Part shown: positions 1 to 9,323 of the stretch, in pieces
How the letters are laid out: every line of letters begins with the position of its first letter
How positions within the stretch are numbered: position 1 is the first letter of the stretch
NCBI GenBank assembly: GCA_020026285.1
Contig: JAHHQS010000043.1
Location: 1-24,394, forward strand
From: Parabacteroides sp.
GTDB taxonomy: Bacteria > Bacteroidota > Bacteroidia > Bacteroidales > Tannerellaceae
Direction of reading: 5' to 3'
DNA length: 24,394 bases
Translations under genes and position numbers: made by a program
The notes under the pieces: generated by a model
What the model saw: only the letters and a program-made list of their open reading frames with translations
Databases searched by the model: none
What the model was told of the DNA's origin: nothing

Positions 1-39
1 GACTCTTTTGGGAGTCTGTTTGGGCCTGATGATTTCTAA
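1..39 (+). CDS. Possible 3' end of an upstream gene (cut by window edge)
   Basis: Frame 1 reads DSFGSLFGPDDF and then TAA at 37-39. Frame 2 also stays open from the edge, to a TAA at 65-67, reading TLLGVCLGLMISKRDSSGLDI in two overlapping parts, so the frame is not certain. I prefer frame 1 because it ends in an acidic tail and its stop sits directly on a short inverted-repeat-like sequence (39-57), an arrangement common at the end of an insertion sequence. I do not recognise the product. Too little is visible to assign a function. Confidence 0.2.
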   Translation, partial: DSFGSLFGPDDF

Positions 40-57
40 ACGGGACAGCAGTGGTTT
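39..57 (+). repeat. Left member of a short inverted repeat pair
   Basis: The ten bases AACGGGACAG at 39-48 occur as the reverse complement CTGTCCCGTT at 24020-24029. The similarity extends imperfectly inward on both sides to about 18-19 bases. It overlaps the TAA at 37-39. It could be the end of an insertion sequence, but I see no complete transposase attached to either copy. Confidence 0.3.
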
Positions 58-174
58 GGATATATAATTATATTTTGCAAATTTGTATAAAACGGTGTAT
101 AGTTAATCGTTATAAGATAAACTAATGAAATGCGTATGCCGACATACTTTATATAGCCATTATTTGTAAATATT

Positions 175-1364
175 ATGAAACACATTATTTTTATAGGTTT
201 GTTATTGGGCAGCTGTATCAGTGCATACAGCCAGATTACCATGAAAGGAAACTTCGGGAATACTTTGGCACGTTTCGCTGAATTGGAAGTTTTAGATACA
301 TCTGCTATGGAGTGTTTGTATCGTCACACGGTCACCGATCCTGAAATATCGGAGACCCGAGTGTGGTATGATATGTTGCAAGTTGGAACAGACTATTCGA
401 AATATTGGGAGTATAGTCACTATCGGATTATAACTTTACGGATGATACCGATTTCAATCTGGATAGGCTGTATGTAGAGGCACGATCATCTTTACATTAT
501 TATCCTATATCAGGATGTCGTCTTTCGTTTACTACAGGAAGCAGTCATGCCACAGGTAATCTGCTGAATTTTGTGGTAAATCCAATCTTTGTCACTTATC
601 GAGATAAGAATACATTCGGTGACGGTAACTTATCATTACGCAAAAGTTTGTACGGAATGTTGGCATTCGATTATCGAAACACGATGTATGGTAACTTCTT
701 GACCTTACGCGGCGGTTATCGTACGGGGAAAAGCAACATTCAGCGTGGCACATGGGTATCGGAAAATGAAACCGTTAGTCAGTTCGTTCAGAAAGATAAC
801 CGTACCGATATTTGGAATGGTGAATTTTATGCAGCTAAGAATTTCCGTACTATCGATATGATCATCAAACTGACGGGAAATTTCAATATCGTGAAACGAG
901 ATATCCTTCGACAGAAGATGCTTTATGGAATGAAAAACACGGAATGCATGGTCGATTTCCATCTACAAAAGGATTTCTGGAACAACCGACTTCTGTTCCA
1001 TACCAATGTAGGATATGATTTCTCTAAAAGCTCGATTGATATGGACGAGGTAAAAGATGAAAGGAATATGGACGGATGGAAATTTCAAGCTAATGTTTCC
1101 GTATTCCCTATAAAGACTTTGGAAGTATATGCATCGGGCGTCGAGACCTTTACAGAACAACTTAGCGGTGGACATAAACGTAACAGCTACTTAAATGCTG
1201 GTGTACGTTGGATAAAGCCATCCTATGAAATAGAACTTGCGCTAAATAATCTGAGCAACGAAGATACTTATTCTGTTGCTAAGACTATTATGTCTGATAC
1301 TTTCTATTATCAGTATACGCTACGTCCATTCGAAGGAGTGCTCACTTTCCGATATAATTTTTAG
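175..1364 (+). pseudogene. Broken gene: GLPGLI-like start joined to the C-terminal part of an outer-membrane beta-barrel
   Basis: The first frame starts at ATG 175 with a signal peptide (about residues 1-20, ending SCISAYSQ). It then reads like the beginning of a GLPGLI-family protein, with the pattern of a Cys-Leu-Tyr strand, a short charged turn, and MLQVGTDYSKYWEYSHY. Near 417-423 the sense passes into frame 3 (open from 417, just after an in-frame TAG at 414-416). It continues without interruption to 1364: an LYVEARSSLHYYP strand, many aromatic beta-strands, and a terminal FEGVLTFRYNF ending in Phe, as outer-membrane barrels do. This second part resembles the last third of the large TonB-dependent/OMP beta-barrel proteins often encoded beside GLPGLI genes. 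The simplest reading is a deletion that fused two neighbouring genes out of frame. A frameshift within a single unknown barrel gene is the alternative. Neither part should make a functional protein. Confidence 0.6.
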
Positions 1365-1457
1365 CTCCATACTCCTAAAGGTATTGTCGTAAAATTCCAT
1401 TTATCCGCGCAACCATTCTATCGAATGATTTTCAACCGATAAAATAGTTGCACATAA

Positions 1458-1890
1458 TTAATCTATTTTGTTTTTAACATTCTGACTTGTAAAAATAGGA
1501 TAATAGTGAGGTCTTATCTTGTTTGAGTTATTGAAGATACAGTCTAGCAGGTGCTTTAGATAGTCTACGGGATTCACTACATTCTACGGACAAATTTCTG
1601 TAATCGAGAACATAAAGGCTACATTCTTTGCAGCTTATTCACTGCCTATATTCTGGCAGTTTTCAGATTCAATTTGACTATCTTCAATCGCCGTTCGCAG
1701 AGATTGTCAGAAATATCTGCATAGCCGCCTTTCGCTATATTTTCTAACGATTTCCACTGGTTCAGCGTATAATTAACAACTTTTGCCATTAGGGGGAGTA
1801 CTATAACCATCTGTTGATATTGCCCTTTTCAATCCTTTCAGGAAGTCTTGGACGATCCGTATTTGTCAGCCTCATCTTCTTTTTCAGAAG
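1458..1890 (-). pseudogene. Decayed 3' end of an IS66-type transposase (tnpC)
   Basis: This fills the 546-base space with no intact gene between 1364 and 1911. Read on the minus strand from about 1777, it gives LNYTLNQWKSLENIAKGGYA and then DISDNLCERRLKIVKLNLK. This matches the IS66 TnpC pattern in which an ALNYxLNQW segment is followed by a strand, DNNxxE, and RPxxxGRKN. After a frameshift near 1655 it continues NCQNIGSE, stop, AAKNVAFMFSITEIC, stop, NVVNPVDYLKHLLD, corresponding to the family's GSxxAAxxAAxxYS and NPxxYLxxVL segments. A third frame at about 1787-1861 gives DFLKGLKRA, where the family has the segment before LNQW. Several frameshifts and at least two stops show it is dead. No terminal inverted repeats or tnpA/tnpB were seen, so only a fragment survives. 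Confidence 0.65.
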
Positions 1891-1910
1891 AGCTCTCTAG
1901 ATTAACACTA

Positions 1911-3641
1911 TCAAAGCTGATTTAACACTTTATTAGCTTTATCTACCATCTCATTCCATGGTAATTTACTTTCATTAATATTCATCCGATTAATTTCCTC
2001 AAATACCTTATTTAATTCAGTCATGTCCACCCCCTTTCGACGTAAAATATGTACTTTTTCATATACTTCAATACCATCAATAAGACGTTCGAAACGAATA
2101 GAAGAACGATTATAAGGATAAACCAAATAAGTATCACCCGAGTTCCAGTTGCCATAACAAGAATCATACATAGGGTCCTCAGGCCATGAGTTATATGCCC
2201 ATCGCAACATTCCATCATAATCAGCAATTGTCGCATACCATCCTAATAATTCTGCTTCAAAGGGATTTGAAAATGTGAACGTATTCGGGAAATATGGACC
2301 GCAACAAACATAAAAAGTAGTGTTAAATCCTTGTTGACGACGCAGTACAATATCTTCATGAATAGCTTTCTGTTCCTGAGCTACACAAACATCACGCATC
2401 ATATTATAACGTTTGTATGATTTGTGATTGTCAGCAATCGCAAATCCCATTTCAGGAGCACATTCCTCCAAGACCTTAACAGCAGCGTCCATAGCCTCAG
2501 GTGAGCGTTCATCCATAGCAATATTTGTTATGTTAAGCCATCCCTTACTTGCTAAATGTTGCTTAAAATCTAAGAGGAAAGGTTTCCAATACAAAACGAA
2601 TTCAGGTTTTCCAGGTTCAACTATTACGTTTACCATTTTCCCCAGAGATTCATCCATATAATGAAGTTCATTATTCCATGGGACCATCGAATAACAGTTA
2701 ATCATTTTGTTAATTCCAACTGACATCATTAACTCAACCCATCTGTCGAAAACCTTATAATCATAGATCCATGAACCATCTTCACGTAAAGTCCATTTAA
2801 TCATATCTTCATACCCATCAAAACACTGATGATTCCACGGATCTTTATTTAAGGTTGCAGTAATCACTTTTTGGCCAGCTTGTGCTAACATTGTCATTGT
2901 TTCTTTAAGAGCAGCAAAATGGGCATCGCTCCATAAAACTAACTTCTGTGCTCTAGCCACGGCTGTAGGATGCTGCCATAAATCTAGATGGAACCCCCAC
3001 TCTTTAGGAGTAGGAAGAGTATGATTGACAATGTTCAATTCTATCGGAAGGGAAAGTTTACCACTACCTTTATGACTAATCTGAACTTTTGATGAATAAA
3101 CTCCTGGTTGTGCATTTTCTGGCACAACAATGGTTATCCATACAGGACGAGTCGTTCTGGGTGCCATGTCAAAACAAGCAAGAGAATCCAACATATCAGC
3201 AGCAAGAATCAGAGGCCCTTCCTTCTTGAAATTAGGAGAATTTTGATTAGATAGCGTATAACGTACAAAACGTGCTTGAGCTATATCAGCATTTAATACT
3301 GATTCATGTGATCTAAACACGTCAAACGTACATTTTACTCCACTAGTGCTATCTGTATTCCACAATAGAATCTGAGCAGAAACTTTTTCGCCCTTCCAAG
3401 CAGTCAAAGTACATTTCTCTTTTCCTGAGACTATAGGAACTTCACTACGTGAATATTGAAAATTTGGACTACCCCAAGCTGCATTTAGTCCCTTTTTCTG
3501 AGCATTCCAAACAGTTTCTGCTTTTTCAGAAAGATTTACAGGATCTGCTGCTTCACTAAAGGTAATCACTGATTTATTTTCCTGACATGCGACAGCTATA
3601 AATGCCAAAGCTATTAACATACTTAATTTCATTACTTTCAT
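1911..3641 (-). CDS. GH123/DUF4091-type glycoside hydrolase, lipoprotein
   Basis: This 576-residue protein probably removes terminal beta-linked N-acetylgalactosamine or a related N-acetylhexosamine; that is the known activity of GH123, and here it is inference. It starts MKVMKLSMLI; a second ATG three codons in would also serve. It has a lipobox AVAC with Cys19, so it is a lipoprotein, perhaps surface exposed. An N-terminal beta-sandwich (about 60-205) precedes a TIM-barrel-like part (about 215-540). The adjacent acid pair D377-E378 in NIAMDERSPEAM is where GH123 places the residue that orients the acetamido group and the general acid, implying substrate-assisted catalysis. It is the last gene of the minus-strand operon, 116 bases after the 990-residue hydrolase. 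The stop at 1911 lies right against the decayed IS66 fragment. DUF4091 proteins are diverse, so the sugar is not certain. Confidence 0.75.
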   Translation of the reverse strand: MKVMKLSMLIALAFIAVACQENKSVITFSEAADPVNLSEKAETVWNAQKKGLNAAWGSPNFQYSRSEVPIVSGKEKCTLTAWKGEKVSAQILLWNTDSTSGVKCTFDVFRSHESVLNADIAQARFVRYTLSNQNSPNFKKEGPLILAADMLDSLACFDMAPRTTRPVWITIVVPENAQPGVYSSKVQISHKGSGKLSLPIELNIVNHTLPTPKEWGFHLDLWQHPTAVARAQKLVLWSDAHFAALKETMTMLAQAGQKVITATLNKDPWNHQCFDGYEDMIKWTLREDGSWIYDYKVFDRWVELMMSVGINKMINCYSMVPWNNELHYMDESLGKMVNVIVEPGKPEFVLYWKPFLLDFKQHLASKGWLNITNIAMDERSPEAMDAAVKVLEECAPEMGFAIADNHKSYKRYNMMRDVCVAQEQKAIHEDIVLRRQQGFNTTFYVCCGPYFPNTFTFSNPFEAELLGWYATIADYDGMLRWAYNSWPEDPMYDSCYGNWNSGDTYLVYPYNRSSIRFERLIDGIEVYEKVHILRRKGVDMTELNKVFEEINRMNINESKLPWNEMVDKANKVLNQL

Positions 3642-3757
3642 AAATTTATATTTAGGGATGATTTATAAGATTTAAATTTGATTAATATCATTAACCATAC
3701 ATTGTTAAATCTCCAAAATAAAAGAACAAATCTATTATTTATAAAAGTTTACAAAAT

Positions 3758-6730
3758 CTATTCTTTGTTCTGCACTATTAATAACCATCCTTTTTTAGCT
3801 TTCACAGGAACAGACTCACCCACACTAAATTCTCTCAACTGTTGGAACTTTTCCACTTTGGGAGCAATTATCACAGCTTTATTAGGATCAATGCCTAAAC
3901 GTTTCCAGTCAATAGATAATTTTACATTATGATTTTTATTATCGAAATTACCTACAGCTATCAATGTTTTATCTTCACGGACATAAGCTGTTGCCTTAAC
4001 TAAATTATGATTCGTTTGTACTACCTTTTTTTCGTCCCAGTAACCTATCATTTCTGACTTTTCTATTCCAAAGTCCTTCCATAATTTCCAAACATGTTCT
4101 GGATAACTGTCCAAATACGAATGTCTTGATGAAGCACCATATACCATACCTAGATACTGATTTCCTCCGTCTTGAAGCATTTCGGCCATCTGACCGAAAG
4201 GGATACCAGAAAAGGTTACAAACCATTCGTCTGGATTCATTTTATTATACTCAAAGTGTTCGCCAAACCAAAGTCTATCCACGTAAGGGAAAAAATCAGT
4301 GTACTGATTGGCTGGACCAATAGAATAATCAGTGTTAGAGTGCAGGTCAACTAGAGCATCCGGACGATATTTTGTAGTTATCTTCTTCATACGTTTCATG
4401 ACATTCCTATCGAATGCCACATCATCCATGTAAATACCATCTAGTTTGTAATTTTCATACATCCAGCGCAAACCTTCCAAGTAGTAGTTAATCCAACGAG
4501 AGAAGCCATTGACTACCAAAGCAGCATCGGCTGTTTCTTCCGGCAATTCTGAGTACCAAGCCGGCTTGTATCCATCAATCAAGTGTTCAGTCAACCATGG
4601 AATGCCGTATCCTACTCCATCAATAAATATTTCATGGTTCAAACTCATAAGAGCATGAATTTCTGTAACATAAGAAGTTACTTCACGAATCGTATAGTAG
4701 AGTTTTACCTTTCTATCGTATTTATGCTGTTCATTGATATGCTCTTTCAGTTTTTCTTGTACAATGAACGGATAGTTGATAACTGGATTCAAGCTCATGC
4801 AGTGATGAATGTTGTCAATATTGGCACCATCTTTTGCTGCTTCGCTGAATCCTTCTGGTTTGTTATGATAGTAACGTTCTGAAAAATGTTTAGAAGAGTT
4901 TACAGGCTTTACCGGAGTTATAAGCAGACTGAATTCAAAATCTTTTGGTATAGTATTTAACGTATTCTTACCTGTTTCAGCCACTACCTGTGTACCACGC
5001 ACGCTAACACGCCCCTTTCCGGCATTGCTCCAGATTGGAGTTGGTGCTGGCTTATAGTCGTTAATAAGAGGACCATGGTATGTACCACCGAGAAATTCTA
5101 CATGAACGCCTGATTTGTCTCCACCCATCCAGTAGCTATCCCACGGACCTTTCCAGTTCCAAGTATGGTTATTCGGACGTTTACCGCCAGAGAATCCTAC
5201 ACCCATGAAATAAGTAGCAGATACAGGAGCAAAAGAACTGATTAATTTCACATTATTCACGTTCATCTTCCTCTCAGCAGATACCTTTATGTTATAACGC
5301 ATATAACCATCATATTCCATGTAAGCTTTACAGTTAAACTTGATACCCTTCTGTACATTTGAAGCCTCCCAACGTACCAATCCATCATCAACCGGAATCA
5401 CGTTCAGACTATCAGCATCAAAACGAACATCACCGTTCTTTGTTTCTACGATGAATTCAAGCGGTGAAGCAAATACCTGACGATTGTTAATCTGAATTGT
5501 TTTAGGAAGTCCGTTTTCACCCAATATCACATCCTTACCCGAAGCAGAAAGTTTTGTACCTTTTACCTTTATGGTTTCATAGGGAGTTACCGGATGATTG
5601 TCATATCCTATTGTTGAGTTCAACCACCTCAGGCGCGAATGTCTCCACGTTTCGTTATCACCCTTATCTACTAGGAATGTATTACTAACTTGAATTCTTA
5701 CAGGGAAAGTCTGAGATTTCTGTCCCTCTGCAGATATAGTCACCTCACCTTTATAAGTACCAGTTACCACCTCAGCAGGAATCTGAACACCGCACCACAT
5801 AGCCTGCACCTTACCTTTCGGAACATCTACCTTGTAATTTATAGGTTGACAATCCCAATTAATACCTTCTTGATTGAAACAAGTAAATTCACTTGCAGGA
5901 ATAGTTGAACTACCATTTTTAAAGTCACTGAAAGCAAGACGTACATTTCTTAAATTTTTCTTATCGGCCCAAACGCCATACTGCCATGTATAATACTCGT
6001 TCTTTGCAGCCTGCCCCTCAAAAGTCGAAGTATACGGACGCTTAGCCCATCTTACCGGCAAGTTTTTAGTAAGACTTATAGGAAAAGCACGGTCTTCTGG
6101 AAAGACTATAAAATCTTTATCAGAACTTCTAGATATAGCTTCTTGTTCACTTGCTGTTGCTATGAGCCCCATAGGAGTAAAGAAATTGAAACGAGAACGA
6201 CTCTCAAATTTCACCACCTTAGCCTCTGGAAGTGAAGCAGCATTTTCTTTAGTCTGCTTAGCCCATTCCACATCTTCGCAAGCTGTTTCAGATATATAAT
6301 CGTTCCATGGTTTACCATAACGCGCATCATCCCACCCCTTACGGAAGTGAGCTGGAAGATAATAGATATAATACTCACCAGCACCCTGAGACTGAAAAGC
6401 GACCTCGCCGATTTCAGGATTTTGCTTCAGGATTACGATGTTTTTAATCTTTTCACCAGTCTTAGCATTAATAATGACAATTCCCTTGGTCTTCTGGCGT
6501 AAATCAGCACGTCGCCAAGGAAGTTTTGCCACTACTGTTTTCAGATTTTCACCAACGGAAACCACCGCACGATGATTACCCACCCCTTCTAATTTCCATT
6601 GTGTAGAAGCAATGGTAAAAGGTATATTGTCAGGAGTAAATTCTTGATAAGCACTTTCACCATCGGGGTAATTCGAACCTGTAGAACAACCACAGGCAAA
6701 AGTTGCTACAAGAATTAATAATAACCGCAT
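3758..6730 (-). CDS. Large glycoside-hydrolase-like lipoprotein (DUF6067/GH123_N-like)
   Basis: This 990-residue protein begins MRLLLILVATFACGCSTGSN, a short signal with Cys13/Cys15 in a lipobox-like setting, so it is probably lipidated. Several beta-rich segments occupy about 30-610. A TIM-barrel-like region follows (about 610-900), with strand-like motifs KLYYTIREVTS (676-686), LDGIYMDDVAF (763-773), DALVDLHS (791-798) and DRLWFGEHFEY (818-828). Asp769/Asp770 and Glu824 sit at strand ends and are my candidates for catalysis; this is inference. A small beta domain closes the protein. The sequence looks like the Bacteroidetes glycoside-hydrolase-like proteins annotated DUF6067 or GH123_N, for which I know no firm reaction. 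It lies 18 bases after GH89 copy A and is clearly co-transcribed with it, so a role on the same N-acetylhexosamine glycan is likely. The start ATG at 6728-6730 is the only good one near the signal sequence. Confidence 0.65.
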   Translation of the reverse strand: MRLLLILVATFACGCSTGSNYPDGESAYQEFTPDNIPFTIASTQWKLEGVGNHRAVVSVGENLKTVVAKLPWRRADLRQKTKGIVIINAKTGEKIKNIVILKQNPEIGEVAFQSQGAGEYYIYYLPAHFRKGWDDARYGKPWNDYISETACEDVEWAKQTKENAASLPEAKVVKFESRSRFNFFTPMGLIATASEQEAISRSSDKDFIVFPEDRAFPISLTKNLPVRWAKRPYTSTFEGQAAKNEYYTWQYGVWADKKNLRNVRLAFSDFKNGSSTIPASEFTCFNQEGINWDCQPINYKVDVPKGKVQAMWCGVQIPAEVVTGTYKGEVTISAEGQKSQTFPVRIQVSNTFLVDKGDNETWRHSRLRWLNSTIGYDNHPVTPYETIKVKGTKLSASGKDVILGENGLPKTIQINNRQVFASPLEFIVETKNGDVRFDADSLNVIPVDDGLVRWEASNVQKGIKFNCKAYMEYDGYMRYNIKVSAERKMNVNNVKLISSFAPVSATYFMGVGFSGGKRPNNHTWNWKGPWDSYWMGGDKSGVHVEFLGGTYHGPLINDYKPAPTPIWSNAGKGRVSVRGTQVVAETGKNTLNTIPKDFEFSLLITPVKPVNSSKHFSERYYHNKPEGFSEAAKDGANIDNIHHCMSLNPVINYPFIVQEKLKEHINEQHKYDRKVKLYYTIREVTSYVTEIHALMSLNHEIFIDGVGYGIPWLTEHLIDGYKPAWYSELPEETADAALVVNGFSRWINYYLEGLRWMYENYKLDGIYMDDVAFDRNVMKRMKKITTKYRPDALVDLHSNTDYSIGPANQYTDFFPYVDRLWFGEHFEYNKMNPDEWFVTFSGIPFGQMAEMLQDGGNQYLGMVYGASSRHSYLDSYPEHVWKLWKDFGIEKSEMIGYWDEKKVVQTNHNLVKATAYVREDKTLIAVGNFDNKNHNVKLSIDWKRLGIDPNKAVIIAPKVEKFQQLREFSVGESVPVKAKKGWLLIVQNKE

Positions 6731-6748
6731 ATTGATTTATTTTGTTGA

Positions 6749-9238
6749 TTAATATACCGCTTCAAGAGTGCCTGAAGAAGCTATGTCTTGCGATTGTTTG
6801 AATTTAATTTTAAGTACAAGAGTATTATTACCTGCTATGTTCTTGTCACAAACAAAATTATAGTAGCAAGTTGGAGAAGTCGTTTTTACTTCATTTACAA
6901 CTTTTACTTCCTTTCCATCGGCCCAAAGACTGATAGATGCTAAATTTACATTTCCGCCTTTTGCACGAACTCGAATACCTTTCAACTTATTCAACTGGGT
7001 TCTAGAAATATTCCATTCCATCTCAGTCCATGTAGATTTCACATCGGCTTTACTCCAGCTACCCAATTTAGCAGTAGTTTCCTCTACAGGTCGAATAAAG
7101 TAGGCATCCTGAATCAGACGAATAGCCTCTTGAGCAATATCCTTAAAGGCTTCCACTTCACTGAATCCCAATGTCTTTTCTACCCAATGCCTCTCCCTTT
7201 TAGCAAAATCAAAATTTATGCCTGATTTCTTTTGGGCAAAGTAAGCTTTCCATCTTGGCAAATAATAATCTCGGATAAGCCCTGACCAGATACGCGCTGA
7301 GTAATCGTCTACCGGAGGTCCCCAGATGGTAACGATTCTTCGTGCATTACTTTCATATTTATCAGCTTGTTGTTGAGTAGTACCATAAGCTCTAGCCTTA
7401 TTGACCCATTCCTGCATATTGGTGGTTGGGAAAGTTGAAAGGAGAGTATCCATACGAAGCATCATTGTTTCAAACAATGTTTCCAAATTCTGAGCCAGCG
7501 TAAGGTTTTCTTCTTCATAAGCTCGTTCTATATGCTTAGTAAGCAATTCCAACTTACCACCCACATAAGCGGCTGTCCACTGAGACAAATCATACTGAAA
7601 TAATTCTGATTTCTTCAATTCTTCAGGAACATTAATAAGTTTTTCTATACCCTGGTAGAATGTTTCGCACGCATTGATAGAACCTCTACTTGTTGCGCTT
7701 GGACGGAATTGCCATTTGTAACGAGGATGGTCTGTAAAAGTTCCATAAACAGAAACTAGCATATGATTCCAAAAAGACTGGAGTTCTTTTGGATAACTCC
7801 CGTAACGACAAAGCGAATAGTCCTCCAACCACTGATACAAATCAATTTCCTTTTCGGCCCAACCTGCATCAGAAAGTAATTCGTATATCACTTCATTATT
7901 TTCAATACCTTCTGGAGCCATGCCAAAAGCTACAAGATTGCCTTTATTGGCAGAGCGCAAGGCTTCCCAGTGTCCGTTGGCATAAAATTCCAATACACCC
8001 GTAAGACCACATTTACCACCCATATTAGGAATGACACTGTACACCCATGGCTTATTATAAAATCCTTTATAAAACTCCCAGTTAACTTCCGAATGCCAGA
8101 AATTCTTATTATAATCGACAGCCAAATCAAGAAGCAGCATTTTATCATTTGGGACTTTGCTCACTAGTGCCTGAAGGGTCTTATAATCCCATATATCACG
8201 CATATAACCAAACATCCATCCTTGCATTACCCATACAGCATCTTTATTACCATCCCTAATTGACTTATAAACGCGTTCGCCATAATCAGCTAAAAGTGTA
8301 TAACGCTTTGGATCATCCTTAGAAGGAAATGGAATATCCATTTCATTGAAACTATCTGCTATATAATACTCATTTCTACCGAATTCCTTTTCCCATTCCT
8401 CTATAAACATCTTACCGATAGTATGAAATAACTCATCCTCTGGCGAAAGCATCCAGTTATGGAAAGATCCAGCCCAAGAAGTTTCAGAAAAAGATACATT
8501 TGGATAAAGGCGTTTGATAGCTTTAGGAACAAAACCAGCAAAAGCCGGACAGATAGGCTTCATACCTAACTCCTTCATTCGTTTCAGTATTTTATGCTGC
8601 AGCACAACCTGTTGTTCATGCCATGTTTTAGGAAGCGGTCCGTCAATATTGCTGATATTACCCATACGCATCCAAGGAAGATGAGCGGGTCCAGCAAAAT
8701 AGTCACCAATTTCTTTATCTGTCAGACCTAATTTACTCCATACTCTAGCGGAAATAGCTTCATTCGCCACCAAGGCCAATGGCATATTCACACCATGCAG
8801 AGCCATCCAGTCTATTTCCTTTTCCCATCTGCTCCAGTCCCAATACGGCATAGTATACCCGTAAGTCACTACATTGAAATAGTAATGGTTTTTGAAAGGA
8901 GAAATTCTCTTTTTGAAAGATTGGTCCTTTAATACTGAAGGAATCGTAATATTATTACCACTCCATGAAAAAAGTCCCATATGATTAGATTTCACGTAAT
9001 CATAGAAACCTCTACACAAAGCAACATTATCTGATGCCTGTATCTGTAACTTACCATTCTTCACCTCATAACTAAAATAATTATTTCCTTTGTCACTCCT
9101 AATAGCCAGAGAGACGTTGATATGTTGTTTACCTATTGTACGTTGAATCACATTTCGTGAAGGATCTGTTTTATGAGCAGATATTGCAGAAGGTAAGAAT
9201 AGGAATAAAACTAATGATATATACTTTAATGTATTCAT
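6749..9238 (-). CDS. Alpha-N-acetylglucosaminidase, GH89 (copy A)
   Basis: This 829-residue enzyme should hydrolyse terminal alpha-linked GlcNAc, the reaction of the NAGLU/GH89 family. A signal peptide (about 1-21, cleavage near AISA/HK) with no lipobox Cys indicates a periplasmic enzyme. The order is a NAGLU N-terminal beta domain (about 25-110), a TIM barrel (about 120-455) opening with the family hallmark TYGYTMPYWDWSRWEKEIDW, a helical C-terminal domain (about 460-700), and a beta-rich tail (about 715-829) that I cannot assign. The likely catalytic acids are Glu299 in SFNEMD and Glu443 in GMAPEGIENN, matching the two conserved glutamates of human NAGLU and the Clostridium enzyme. It follows the SusE-position gene after an intrinsic terminator-like hairpin (9268-9302) and has no promoter match of its own, so readthrough is probable. 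It is strongly similar over its full length to the second GH89 in this window. Confidence 0.93.
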   Translation of the reverse strand: MNTLKYISLVLFLFLPSAISAHKTDPSRNVIQRTIGKQHINVSLAIRSDKGNNYFSYEVKNGKLQIQASDNVALCRGFYDYVKSNHMGLFSWSGNNITIPSVLKDQSFKKRISPFKNHYYFNVVTYGYTMPYWDWSRWEKEIDWMALHGVNMPLALVANEAISARVWSKLGLTDKEIGDYFAGPAHLPWMRMGNISNIDGPLPKTWHEQQVVLQHKILKRMKELGMKPICPAFAGFVPKAIKRLYPNVSFSETSWAGSFHNWMLSPEDELFHTIGKMFIEEWEKEFGRNEYYIADSFNEMDIPFPSKDDPKRYTLLADYGERVYKSIRDGNKDAVWVMQGWMFGYMRDIWDYKTLQALVSKVPNDKMLLLDLAVDYNKNFWHSEVNWEFYKGFYNKPWVYSVIPNMGGKCGLTGVLEFYANGHWEALRSANKGNLVAFGMAPEGIENNEVIYELLSDAGWAEKEIDLYQWLEDYSLCRYGSYPKELQSFWNHMLVSVYGTFTDHPRYKWQFRPSATSRGSINACETFYQGIEKLINVPEELKKSELFQYDLSQWTAAYVGGKLELLTKHIERAYEEENLTLAQNLETLFETMMLRMDTLLSTFPTTNMQEWVNKARAYGTTQQQADKYESNARRIVTIWGPPVDDYSARIWSGLIRDYYLPRWKAYFAQKKSGINFDFAKRERHWVEKTLGFSEVEAFKDIAQEAIRLIQDAYFIRPVEETTAKLGSWSKADVKSTWTEMEWNISRTQLNKLKGIRVRAKGGNVNLASISLWADGKEVKVVNEVKTTSPTCYYNFVCDKNIAGNNTLVLKIKFKQSQDIASSGTLEAVY

Positions 9239-9267
9239 CCGCTAATAGTTATTTAAAATCATGCATC

Positions 9268-9302
9268 AAAAAAGCCAAGTGGGGAGACACCCCCACCCGG
9301 CT
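9268..9302 (-). terminator. Intrinsic terminator-like hairpin inside the operon
   Basis: On the minus strand AGCC pairs with GGCT (9299-9302 with 9273-9276), and GTGGGG pairs with CCCCAC (9291-9296 with 9279-9284) around a six-base loop. A run of six T follows (A at 9268-9273 on the plus strand). It lies 22 bases after the stop of the SusE-position gene and 30 bases before GH89-A. It probably lets most transcripts end after susC-susD-susE-like while some read through into the hydrolases. Confidence 0.8.
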
Positions 9303-9323
9303 CTCTCAATCTAATTCAAACAT

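Noticed and set aside
411..430. Programmed frameshift at the junction of the two parts of the broken gene
   Set aside because: There is no slippery heptamer or downstream structure, and the two sides appear to belong to different protein families.
3723..3771. Terminator between the 990-residue hydrolase and the GH123-type gene (AGAACAAA and TTTGTTCT arms)
   Set aside because: The arms are eight AT-rich bases with a loop of over 30 bases, and one arm lies in the coding end. Too weak to call.
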